From contig NZ_JAPYKH010000026.1 of assembly GCF_029623345.1 (NCBI RefSeq), positions 1-41,265 on the forward strand: a stretch of 41,265 bases of DNA, given 5' to 3'. Within the stretch, counting starts at the first letter, position 1. Every line of letters starts with the position of its first letter. A program made the position numbers and the translations under genes. The notes under the pieces were generated by a model. The model ran no database searches. It was not told the origin of the DNA and saw only the letters and a program-made list of their open reading frames with translations. Origin of the DNA: Sphingomonas phyllosphaerae (GTDB taxonomy: Bacteria > Pseudomonadota > Alphaproteobacteria > Sphingomonadales > Sphingomonadaceae). This document shows positions 32,093-39,413 of the stretch, piece after piece.

Positions 32093-32986
32093 ATGCGTGC
32101 CCTGTCTGCCGCGGTGCTCTTGTCCTGCATCACTTGCAGCGCGCTTGGCCAGGTAGTGGCGGCTCCGCAAACGCCTGCTGACGGGCGCTTCGATGTCGGG
32201 GGCCGCTCGATCCGTCTCTCCTGCGCGGGTACGGGAGCACCGACGGTGGTGATCGACGCTGGGATGGGGACGGCGCCGGTCGAAGACCCAGGTTGGCAGG
32301 CGATCGCTGCGCAAGTGGGATCAGTGACTCGCGTCTGCTTGTATGACCGGGCGGGTCTCGGGACCAGCGATCCGGCTCCGGCTGGTCCACGCTCCAGCTC
32401 AGACGCCGCTCACGATCTGCATGCCGCATTGTCAGCAGCAGAGGTGAAGGGCCCGTACCTTCTTGTCGGCCACTCGATCGGCGGGCTCCATGCCCAGGTA
32501 TTCGCTGCGCAGTACCCTGCTGAAACGGCCGGTCTCGTGCTGGTGTCCTCGACGCATCCCGATCAGGTCGCGACATGGCTCGCGCTCTTGCCTCCTCCGG
32601 CGCCGGGCGAGGAAAAGGCGGTTACGGAGGCTCGCTCGTTCCTCACCGGCATGCAAACGGATCCGAGCAAGAACGAGGAGCGCTTGGACATGCGAGCGAG
32701 CGCCCGCGAGGCGCACCAGCTGACTTCGCTAGGTAAGAAGCCGGTGATCGTGCTGACGCATAGCCCACGCTTTCGCATGGTGCCTGGATTGTCGGAGCCG
32801 ATCGCTGTTCGGTTGGAAGACGCGACCCAGCGCATGCAGAAGCAATTCCTCTCGCTGTCGACCAACGCGCGCCAGAACGTTGCTGCGCGAGCGGGGCACG
32901 GGCTGCCGCATGAAGCACCGGCCTTTGTCGTCGATGGTATCCTAGAGGGCGTCGCTGCTGTTCGCGGACATCAGTTCCGTGAATGA
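32093..32986 (+). CDS. Secreted alpha/beta hydrolase
   Basis: A 297-aa hydrolase with a signal peptide (MRALSAAVLLSCITCSALGQ, cleavage near VVAAPQ). The fold is clear: TVVIDAGMGTAPVEDPGW (oxyanion region), VCLYDRAGLGTSDPAP, and nucleophile Ser128 in LVGHSIGGLHAQVFAAQYP. GLVLVSSTHPDQV follows, and the C-terminal His lies in the AGHGLPHEAP stretch near residue 267. Its substrate is unknown; family members act on esters, lactones or epoxides. The ATG follows GTGAGAGG. Flanked by a recombinase module and decayed DNA, it looks like cargo. Confidence 0.88.
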   Translation: MRALSAAVLLSCITCSALGQVVAAPQTPADGRFDVGGRSIRLSCAGTGAPTVVIDAGMGTAPVEDPGWQAIAAQVGSVTRVCLYDRAGLGTSDPAPAGPRSSSDAAHDLHAALSAAEVKGPYLLVGHSIGGLHAQVFAAQYPAETAGLVLVSSTHPDQVATWLALLPPPAPGEEKAVTEARSFLTGMQTDPSKNEERLDMRASAREAHQLTSLGKKPVIVLTHSPRFRMVPGLSEPIAVRLEDATQRMQKQFLSLSTNARQNVAARAGHGLPHEAPAFVVDGILEGVAAVRGHQFRE

Positions 32987-33002
32987 AAGTGGCGGTTTCG
33001 GG

Positions 33003-33095
33003 GTGGATAGCTGCCCGTCCGCAATCGAGCAGCCGGATGAGAAAACCAGATGTTCGTTCAGCGGGTATGGAAGGGGCTTGAGCACGTTCCGGCGT
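33003..33095 (+). repeat. Diverged dispersed repeat, copy A
   Basis: GTGGATAGCTGCCCGTCC, then TGTTCGTTCAGCGGGTATGG and GGGGCTTGAGCACGTTCCGG, align in order with 35270-35362 (copy B). A shorter match is at 36527-36573 (copy C). Confidence 0.55.
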
Positions 33096-33151
33096 CGAAT
33101 GCGGAACGATGGCGCTTCCGCGCGGCAGATTAGCAAGAATTGGAGAGATAA

Positions 33152-33289
33152 GTGGCACGCTTTGAAGTGAAGGTTTCGCTAGTTCGCGACGATAATCCCA
33201 CTTCTGAAAGCTTGCGTAGGGTGTGCTGTCAATTCAGCACATGGTACGCGCGAATAGGGCGGACGTACAAAGCGTCGAATACGGCCTGA
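33152..33289 (+). CDS. Possible small protein, 45 aa
   Basis: GTG 33152 follows GGAGAG by five bases. The frame reads MARFEVKVSLVRDDNPTSES and stops at TGA. The N-terminus is protein-like, but the length and surroundings suggest either a tiny gene or the start of a truncated one. No family recognised. Confidence 0.25.
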   Translation: MARFEVKVSLVRDDNPTSESLRRVCCQFSTWYARIGRTYKASNTA

Positions 33290-34153
33290 TTATCGCCTTT
33301 CTGCAGGGGCTTAGGCGCGCGGGACAGCGCGCCTCAATGCCGCTCCACAGCGCTCTCCAACGCGGCCTGTTCCCTCTTTGGCCCGCTTTGGGGATCAAAT
33401 AGCCATCACAAGGATCCGAAGTACTTGCGATCGCCTGGAGCACCTTAAAGCGCAGTCGCTCCGCTGCTATTCCATACGCCATGGCGGTACCCGAACGCCT
33501 TCAAAGCCTTCGATGAAAGGTTTGGCCCACGTGCGCTGCTGTGGGAGCTGCAGCTAGAAGCCACTTTGAGGGCTTGAGCGGCACGCGCGAGCGACGCTCA
33601 CTGAAGCCGGCTTTGTCGCGACAAGCGAGCGCAAATGGCGTGCGACGACGTTTGTAAAACCGGAATTTAGAGGGCGCCAAGCTCGCCCGGCGCCTTCACG
33701 GGCTTTGAACCGCTTCTGGCGACGGCGGCTTCCGCTTCGCGTTCAAGATTCGACGCGGAAGGCCGTCTCGAGCGACTGGGTGCGAGGCGGTATGCCGCTC
33801 GCCGGCTGGCCGTCAGGATATCATCAGCATAGCAGATCGGCCGTCCGATCTCTGCAGGATCAAAGATCGCTGGCGATCCCGCTTCGGCCCCGTGTTCTTT
33901 GGATCAGCGATCGTGTCAGAGGAAGGCCTGCGTGGCTCAGACATCACTATCCGGCGGGCACATGTTGGACGCTGCGACGAGCTCGGCGCTTGCCTCCAGG
34001 TTGGATGCAACGGCGAACGACGTGAACCCGAACTTTGCGTAAGAGGTCGAGCGACGATCTCCGTCAGCGAGCGCGAACCCGGCCGCCTTGGATGGACGTT
34101 GTTGGCGTCAGATGGGCGTCACTGCGAACTCATTGGTGAAGGATTTCTGACCC

Positions 34154-34450
34154 ATGGGACTGCTGGATCGGATCACCTCATTGTTCGACGATTGGCATGC
34201 CTCGCCGAGCCTCTCGGCGCCCAGTGAACCTGCTATCAACCCCGCTAACGGCCTGCCGATGACCGGCGGGATCGGCGGCGTTGATGTGCTCGGCAATCCC
34301 TTCGGTACCGACCTGTCTGCGCACCGTCACGACGACTGGCATTCTGCAAGCTACAGTGCGTCTCCAGGCTTTCACGACAGCCCGTCGCATTGGCACGATA
34401 GCGGCTCATGGAACAGCATTGGAGGCGGTCATGATTCCTGGCGCGACTGA
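34154..34450 (+). CDS. Small His/Trp/Ser-rich hypothetical protein, 98 aa
   Basis: ATG 34154 lies 10 bases after GAAGGA. The N-terminus (MGLLDRITSLFDDW) is an amphipathic helix. The middle motif NPANGLPMTGGIGGVDVLGN followed by PFGTD recurs in small uncharacterised proteins as I recall them. The C-terminal 45 residues repeat HDDW, WHDSGSW and HDSW units, rich in His, Asp and Trp, which could bind metal. Function unknown. Confidence 0.6.
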   Translation: MGLLDRITSLFDDWHASPSLSAPSEPAINPANGLPMTGGIGGVDVLGNPFGTDLSAHRHDDWHSASYSASPGFHDSPSHWHDSGSWNSIGGGHDSWRD

Positions 34451-34508
34451 CCGCGTGACAGCGGCCGACCGGGCACTCGCAGCTTAGGAGGTGGGGCCAC
34501 TCAGCAGC

Positions 34509-34798
34509 ATGCCGGGGATCATCCATCTCCCAATTTCCGGCTTGATGCTGATAGCTTCGCTGACGGTGACCTTTTCGACGATAGGACGTCGGCGCTCGTA
34601 CTGCTTGTAGCGCTCGTGGGATGGTTGTTGCTTGCGGCGGCCGATCTCGCACGAGGTTTGTGGATAAGCCGACATCCTTACGCTTCGGCACGGTGGCTGG
34701 CTGGTGTGCGGAGAGCAGTCGGAGACGAAACCTTTGGCGAGGCGCTTGAACGCCTGAGGACGTGCTATCGTCTCGACGACGCCTATGTCGTGCGCTGA
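34509..34798 (+). pseudogene. Possible frameshifted small membrane protein
   Basis: ATG 34509 opens MPGIIHLPISGLMLIASLTV and stops at about 34610. A different frame over the same place continues LVLLVALVGWLLLAAADLAR and then ISRHPYASARWLAGVRRAVG, ending at TGA 34798. AGGAGGTGG lies upstream at 34489-34497. The two halves together would make one membrane-anchored protein, so a frameshift is plausible. No family recognised. Confidence 0.25.
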
Positions 34799-35269
34799 GC
34801 CGATATGGCTCTCGAGATCAGGATCGTCCGCGCGAATCAACGCGACAGTCAGCGACGCGCCGAAGGCAACATGCTCGCAACCATCGCGGGACCTTGAACG
34901 AGCTTGCATAAACGACGCCGGATGACCGGAGGAAGACCACCGATGCCGGGTGCGACAGGCAGTCGGTTCGCGCAGTCGCTGAGCCGGTGGTCGGCGCCCC
35001 CTTGTCTGGGCAGGCAACGGTAGTGGACGCAGCGTACGATGGATGAGCTTCTGCTCAGATCGCTTTAGTCCGGCGACAACGTGAAATAGACTGCGTAGCT
35101 CCAAAAATCGGAGGGCTAAATCGCGGCCCTTCATCGCCGTCCGGCTTACGATGCGGCCGCCGCAGGCAAGACACAGGGGCGTGGGCTATGGCGCCGGCTC
35201 CGCGCGGTGCGACCCTGCGAGGGTGACAACGCGAGGGACGCGCGTCCGGCATGCCGACGAGCTTGCGTC

Positions 35270-35362
35270 GGGTGGTTAGCTGCCGTCCACTTTCGGGCGC
35301 CGGCCGGCGAAAGCCGCCGTTCGTTCAGCGGGCAGGGGAGAGGGCTTGAGCGTCTGCCGGGG
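35270..35362 (+). repeat. Diverged dispersed repeat, copy B
   Basis: GTGGTTAGCTGCCGTCC, GCGAAAGCCGCCGTTCGTTCA and GAGGGCTTGAGCGTCTGCCGG correspond in order to copy A at 33003-33095. The GCGAAAGC-GTTCGTTCA part matches copy C. Confidence 0.55.
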
Positions 35363-35493
35363 TGGGAGCACGAACCCGCTGCGCGGGAGGGCCGTGTGGG
35401 GCGGAGTTGAGGTGACATTGCGGGTGTAGCGCGTCGGTTGAGCGCTGCTCGCCACAGGCAGAGCATCGGGGCTCCACGAGAAGGAGCCTCACC

Positions 35494-36345
35494 ATGACGA
35501 CCCTCAGCCCCGTTGCCGCCAGCCCGTTGCGCCAGCGCCTCATCGACGAGATGCAGATGCGCCGGTTCGGCCGCGAGACGCAGCGCAATTACATCCGCGA
35601 CGTCGGCCGGTTCGCCACGTTCCTGGGTCGGCCGCCCGACACGGCGACCGCCGAGGAGGTGCGCCGTTTTCAAGTCGAGCAGCGCGACCTGGGCGTGCCG
35701 GTGCCGACCATGAACAGCATGGTGTCGGCGCTGCGGTTCTTCTTCACCCAGGCGCTTGACCGGCCGGACCTAGCACGTCGGCTGGTGCGCACGGGGCATG
35801 CCCGCAAGCTGCCCGTGGTGCTGAGCCAGGACGAGGTGGCGCGGCTGCTAGCGGCCACCACCTGCCTCAAGCATCAGGCGGCGCTATCGGTCGCCTACGG
35901 CTCGAGTCTGCGCGCGTCGGAGGTGACGGCGCTCAAGGTGCGCGATATCGACAGTGAGCGGATGCTGCTCCGGGTCGAGCGGGGCAAGGGCGGGCAGTAT
36001 CGCAACGCCATGCTCCCGGTCGGCCTGCTCTCGCTGCTCCGGGCATGGTGGAAGGCGGGACGGCAGCTGGGCGTGATGCACCCCGACGGCCGGCTGTTCC
36101 CCGGCCAGCACTATCTCAAGCCGCTGAGCACGCGTCCGCTCCACCGCATCGTCGTCGGGGCCGGCTAGGCGGCGGGCATCGACAAGCACATCGGGCCGCA
36201 CACCCTGCGGCACTGTTTCGCGACCCACCTCCTCGAGGACGGCGTAGACGTCCGCGTCATCCAGGCGCTGCTCGGTCATGCCCGGCTCGACACGACCGCC
36301 TTCTACACCAAGGTCGCGACCCGCACGATGCGCACCGTGCACTTT
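35494..36345 (+). pseudogene. Tyrosine recombinase/integrase interrupted by an in-frame TAG
   Basis: The N-terminal SAM-like domain (RQRLIDEMQMRRFGRETQRN, YIRDVGRFATFLG) and the first catalytic Arg (YGSSLRASEVTALKV) and Lys (GKGGQYRNAML) are read from ATG 35494. TAG at 36166-36168 stops it after IVVGAG. The same frame then continues with AAGIDKHIGPHTLRHCFATH (HxxR), LLGHARLDTTAFYTKVATRT (His and the nucleophile Tyr) to about 36345, where family similarity ends. Usually the protein continues some 20 residues further, so the 3' end is also replaced. It resembles recombinases found beside IS91-type transposases. Without HxxR and Tyr the truncated product would be inactive unless the stop is read through. 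Confidence 0.88.
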
Positions 36346-36948
36346 CGCGACGACTACGGACCCTCAAATTCGGCCGGCCCGCTTCGATGGATGGCGACAT
36401 CCGCGGTGTCGCGCGCGGCCCTCAAACCAGGCCAAACCCGAAATCCCCATAGCGCGCCGCCTGCGGCCCGCGGGTTCGGGCCTCCCGGACTTCCGTACGC
36501 CTGCCGGCGCCCGAAATCTTCAGGGGTGCGGTCGGTTCGCTTTCGAGCGCCCAGAGGGCGAAAGCGGACGTTCGTTCATGAAGTTCGCAATAGAAGCTAC
36601 GCGCTCTAATTGCTGTCGCTCATACACAATAACGATAACTTCAAGAGCGAACTTTCCCACGGAACGCTAGGTCACGCTTTCGGTTGAGGTGCCAAGGAGA
36701 ATGGGAGACGAGTAACACCGCTTTGCAGAATGTGCGCAAAAGATGGCGCATGCCGTGCCTGATGACCTTCTCTGCGGTGGCCGATCGACAAGCGATTTGA
36801 ACGAAGCCGCGAGAATCAGATGCAAAAATGCATGTTCCTTTTTTGTTTCGTGTGGCGTGCGTGATATGCGGATTTTCGCCTGCCGACCGCCGTAAGCCGC
36901 CTTGCGGCGTGCCGCGCTTGAGGGGCTTGGGCGTGGAGGAACTACCCG
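36346..36948. other. Gene-free interval upstream of the defence operon
   Basis: No supportable gene. Repeat copy C is at 36527-36573. AT-richer stretches near 36,600-36,650 and 36,820-36,850 could hold the operon promoter, but I cannot point to a convincing -35/-10 pair. GGAGG at about 36,935 is the ribosome site of the next gene. Confidence 0.45.
36527..36573 (+). repeat. Diverged dispersed repeat, copy C
   Basis: GGTTCGCTTTCGAGCGCCC, AGAGGGCGAAAGCGGACG and TTCGTTCA match the central part of copy B at 35287-35327. It contains an internal inverted repeat (GCTTTCGAGCGCCC with GGGCGAAAGC). Confidence 0.5.
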
Positions 36949-37542
36949 GTGGACGCACCAGACGTGAAACCCGACATTGCAGTGTTGACCAGCGTGGTGC
37001 TGCCTGAAGGCTTTGCCGATGCCGATATTGACAAGCTCGCAGCGCCAGGCTTGCGCGTCGTCACGCGTCGTGTGCCGAGTGGGCCCTTTGCCGGGCTTGA
37101 ACTGTATCTGCCGACCGCGGTGATGGTGTGCATCGGCACCGCTTATTTCACCGATTTCTTCCAGAAGGCCGGTGAGGATCATTACGATCTATTGAAACAG
37201 ACCGCGAAATCGATGTACGCGCGCTTGGCGAGCGTCCGGGTGGCTGCGATCGGCTCGTCAGGCAAAATCTCCGCAGCGCGTAAATATTCGCTGGCCTATT
37301 CGATCGTCGGCGAGCTCGTCTCAGGCCTGAGCTTCAAGCTGATCCTCTCGACCGAGATCGCGCAGGATGACGCAGCCTCGGGCGTCGAGGCGTTTCTCGA
37401 CTTACTCCGTGACATACATGCCGGGACGATCGACGAAGCACGGCTGCAGCCCTTGCTCGAGCACAAGCCCATCGACGGTGTGGTGCTGGTTACCTTCGAC
37501 AGCGCAAGCGGCGAGATCGTCGCGGTCGATTCGCATGGCTGA
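36949..37542 (+). CDS. Uncharacterised protein, first gene of the CBASS-like operon
   Basis: A 197-aa protein I do not recognise. GTG 36949 lies about ten bases after GGAGG. Residues 8-60 look like alternating strands and helices (DIAVLTSVVLPEGFADADID, APGLRVVTRRVPSG). A hydrophobic stretch follows at about 53-68 (YLPTAVMVCIGTAYF), then FFQKAGEDHYDLLKQTAKSM, an amphipathic helix. The C-terminus holds strands (VRVAAIGSSGK, SFKLILSTEI, DGVVLVTFDSASGEIVAVD). No signal peptide. It is 42 bp upstream of the phospholipase gene on the same strand, so it is probably part of the same defence transcript as a regulator, sensor or second effector. Confidence 0.72.
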   Translation: MDAPDVKPDIAVLTSVVLPEGFADADIDKLAAPGLRVVTRRVPSGPFAGLELYLPTAVMVCIGTAYFTDFFQKAGEDHYDLLKQTAKSMYARLASVRVAAIGSSGKISAARKYSLAYSIVGELVSGLSFKLILSTEIAQDDAASGVEAFLDLLRDIHAGTIDEARLQPLLEHKPIDGVVLVTFDSASGEIVAVDSHG

Positions 37543-37584
37543 GCAAGATCGCCGAGCGGTGCCGGGCTGTTATAAGGAGGGGCG

Positions 37585-38526
37585 ATGACCGAGATCCCCG
37601 ACTCCGCCGCCACCTTTCGCATCCTGAGCCTCGATGGCGGCGGCGCCAAGGGCTTCTACACGCTCGGCGTGCTGCGCGAGATAGAAGCGATGGCGGGCAA
37701 GCGGCTGTGCGACGTCTTCCCCTTGATCTTCGGCACCAGCACCGGATCGATCATCGCCACCTTGCTGGCGCTCGGTTATTCAGTCGACACCATCCACAGC
37801 CTCTACCGCGACAATGTCCCGACCATCATGAAGGCTCGGACCAAGGGCGGCAAGACCAAGGCGCTGCGCGACCTTGCCGGCTCGGTGTTCGGCGACCAGA
37901 AGTTTGACGCCTTGAAGACCGGCATCGGCATCGTTGCGACCAATTGGGAAACCGAGCGACCAATGATCTTCAAGGCCGATCCGGCCCAGGCGCACGGCCG
38001 CCAAGCCAGCTTCGAGCCGGGCTTTGGCTGCACGCTCGCCGATGCCGTCGAAGCGTCCTGCTCGGCCTATCCCTTTTTCGAGAAGAAGCGGCTGACCAAT
38101 CCCAAGGGCGACAAATTGCTGCTGATCGACGGCGGCTACTGCGCCAACAATCCCACCCTCTACGCGATCGCCGACGGTCTCAAGGTAAAGGGTCAGGCGC
38201 GCTCGGCGCTGCGCGTCGTCAGCGTCGGGGTCGGACAATATCCGCAGCCTAGCCGAAGCGCGCTGGGCTGGGCGCTGGGACAATTGGTCAGCGTCCAGCT
38301 CCTCCAGAAGACGCTTGAGGTCAACACCGCTTCAATGGAGCAGCTGCGCCAGATCCTGTTCGGCGACGTTGCGACGGTTCGCATCAGCGACACGTTCGAG
38401 CGCCCCGACCTCGCCACCGACATGTTCGAGCATGACCTCGATAAGCTTAGCCTGCTGCGCCGCTCGGGCGCGGAATCCTTTGCGAAGCGCGAGGCCGAGC
38501 TGCGCTCGCTTCTGGAGTTAAATTGA
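37585..38526 (+). CDS. Patatin-like phospholipase, CBASS effector (CapV/CapE-like)
   Basis: A 313-aa patatin-fold lipase. The oxyanion loop is DGGGAKG (residues 17-23), the nucleophile is Ser52 in GTSTG (50-54), and the catalytic Asp is Asp182 in DGGYCANNP. In CBASS such phospholipases are switched on by the cyclic nucleotide from the adjacent CD-NTase and degrade the inner membrane, killing the infected cell. Next to an E. coli CdnE, as I recall, a patatin effector responds to cyclic UMP-AMP, which fits the neighbour here. ATG 37585 follows AAGGAGGGG. Its stop overlaps the cyclase start by one base. The C-terminal 80 residues are helical (VQLLQKTLEVNTASMEQLRQ) and may form the ligand-sensing part. 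Confidence 0.9.
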   Translation: MTEIPDSAATFRILSLDGGGAKGFYTLGVLREIEAMAGKRLCDVFPLIFGTSTGSIIATLLALGYSVDTIHSLYRDNVPTIMKARTKGGKTKALRDLAGSVFGDQKFDALKTGIGIVATNWETERPMIFKADPAQAHGRQASFEPGFGCTLADAVEASCSAYPFFEKKRLTNPKGDKLLLIDGGYCANNPTLYAIADGLKVKGQARSALRVVSVGVGQYPQPSRSALGWALGQLVSVQLLQKTLEVNTASMEQLRQILFGDVATVRISDTFERPDLATDMFEHDLDKLSLLRRSGAESFAKREAELRSLLELN

Positions 38527-39413
38527 TGGCGATCCCCGAGGCGCAACTCGAGACCTGGTCGCACCAGGGTTCCACGGTCCAGTCGGCCGACACCTATCGC
38601 CGGATCCGCGAGGCCCTGCTCGACTCGCGCGCGCCCTTCGCTGCACACGGCTTCGATATTTTCCTGCAAGGCTCCTATGGCAACGATACCAATATCTATG
38701 CCGATAGCGACGTCGATGTGGTTATTTGCCTGACCTCGACCTTTTACGAGGACACCGACGCGCTGAGCGCCGAGGATCGCGCTAGGCGCACCGCCGACTG
38801 GTACGCGGCCGGCTATGAGCTTGCCGATTTTAAGGGCGAGGTCGCCGCCTGGCTCGCTACGCAATTCGGTGGCGGCGTCGATGCCAGCGGCAAGGCGATC
38901 TATGTACCGGCCGGCGGCGGGCGCCGCGATGCCGATGTCCTTGCCTGCGCAGAATTTCGCGAGTTCTTTTCGTACGCGCGCCCGCATAGCGACGATTACC
39001 GCAAGGGCATCTGCTTCTGGTCGGGCGCCACGCGAATTGAGAATTACCCGCGCCAGCATGCCGATAATTGTGTGGCGAAGAACCTCAGCAGCAATCGCCG
39101 GTTCAAGCCAAGCGTCCGCGTCTTCAAGAATTTGCGCAACGCGATGGTGCAGCGTGGCTATGTGGCCGAGGGGTTGGCACCCTCCTATTTTCTCGAAGGC
39201 ATGCTCTCCAACGTGCCAGACCGCTGCTTCGGCGCCAGCTATCAGGATATGGTCGCATGCGCGGTGGGCTGGCTTCGCAACGCAGATCCTAGCCTGCTGA
39301 CCTGTGCCAACGGCATCCACTGGCTGTTGCGTGAGGGACACTCCGTGTGCTGGCGCGAGGCCGCGTTTGAGACATTTCTCACCGCGCTGGCGCGCTTCTG
39401 GGAAGAGTATTGA
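38526..39413 (+). CDS. CD-NTase family cyclic (oligo)nucleotide synthase, clade E (CdnE-like)
   Basis: A 295-aa cGAS/DncV-like nucleotidyltransferase. The N-terminus MAIPEAQLETWSHQGST and the block IFLQGSYGNDTNIYADSDVD closely follow my recollection of Rhodothermus marinus CdnE. The GS motif is residues 49-50, the metal-binding acids are Asp62 and Asp64, and the third is Asp137 (RRDADVLAC). Asn173 (IENYP) aligns with Asn166 of that enzyme, the residue reported to favour uridine, so the product may be cyclic UMP-AMP or another pyrimidine-containing dinucleotide. KPSVRVFKNLRNAM, APSYFLEGMLSNVPD and VGWLRNADPSLLTCANG complete the fold. ATG 38526 overlaps the effector stop (TGATG); a TTG three bases earlier is less likely. 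Confidence 0.93.
   Translation: MAIPEAQLETWSHQGSTVQSADTYRRIREALLDSRAPFAAHGFDIFLQGSYGNDTNIYADSDVDVVICLTSTFYEDTDALSAEDRARRTADWYAAGYELADFKGEVAAWLATQFGGGVDASGKAIYVPAGGGRRDADVLACAEFREFFSYARPHSDDYRKGICFWSGATRIENYPRQHADNCVAKNLSSNRRFKPSVRVFKNLRNAMVQRGYVAEGLAPSYFLEGMLSNVPDRCFGASYQDMVACAVGWLRNADPSLLTCANGIHWLLREGHSVCWREAAFETFLTALARFWEEY

Larger units (their letters stand above)
32987..34153. other. Gene-poor interval, apparently decayed DNA
   Basis: Reading frames are short and unlike known families. A diverged repeat lies at 33003-33095. A 45-codon frame at 33152-33289 with its own ribosome site is the best gene candidate. Around 33600-34150 scattered protein-like stretches in several frames (for example RATLTEAGFVATSERKWRAT and ISVSEREPGRLGWTLLASDG) suggest worn-down genes. 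Confidence 0.5.
34451..35493. other. Gene-poor interval with one possible broken gene and a repeat
   Basis: It contains the possible frameshifted membrane protein at 34509-34798 and repeat copy B at 35270-35362. The 34,800-35,260 stretch shows nothing I can support. Confidence 0.45.

Noticed and set aside
34484..35134. A 216-codon minus-strand frame in the decayed region
   Set aside because: No recognisable domain, no ribosome site, and a composition like antisense frames; the plus-strand frames over part of it are more protein-like.
31826..36948. Right-hand attachment site matching the tRNA-Ser 3' end
   Set aside because: I looked for TTCGAATCCC or CCCGCTCCGCCA downstream and found no copy in the window; the element boundary remains undefined.
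36641..36958. A 105-codon minus-strand frame upstream of the defence operon
   Set aside because: Low-complexity, basic, without family features, and it overlaps the likely promoter region of the operon.
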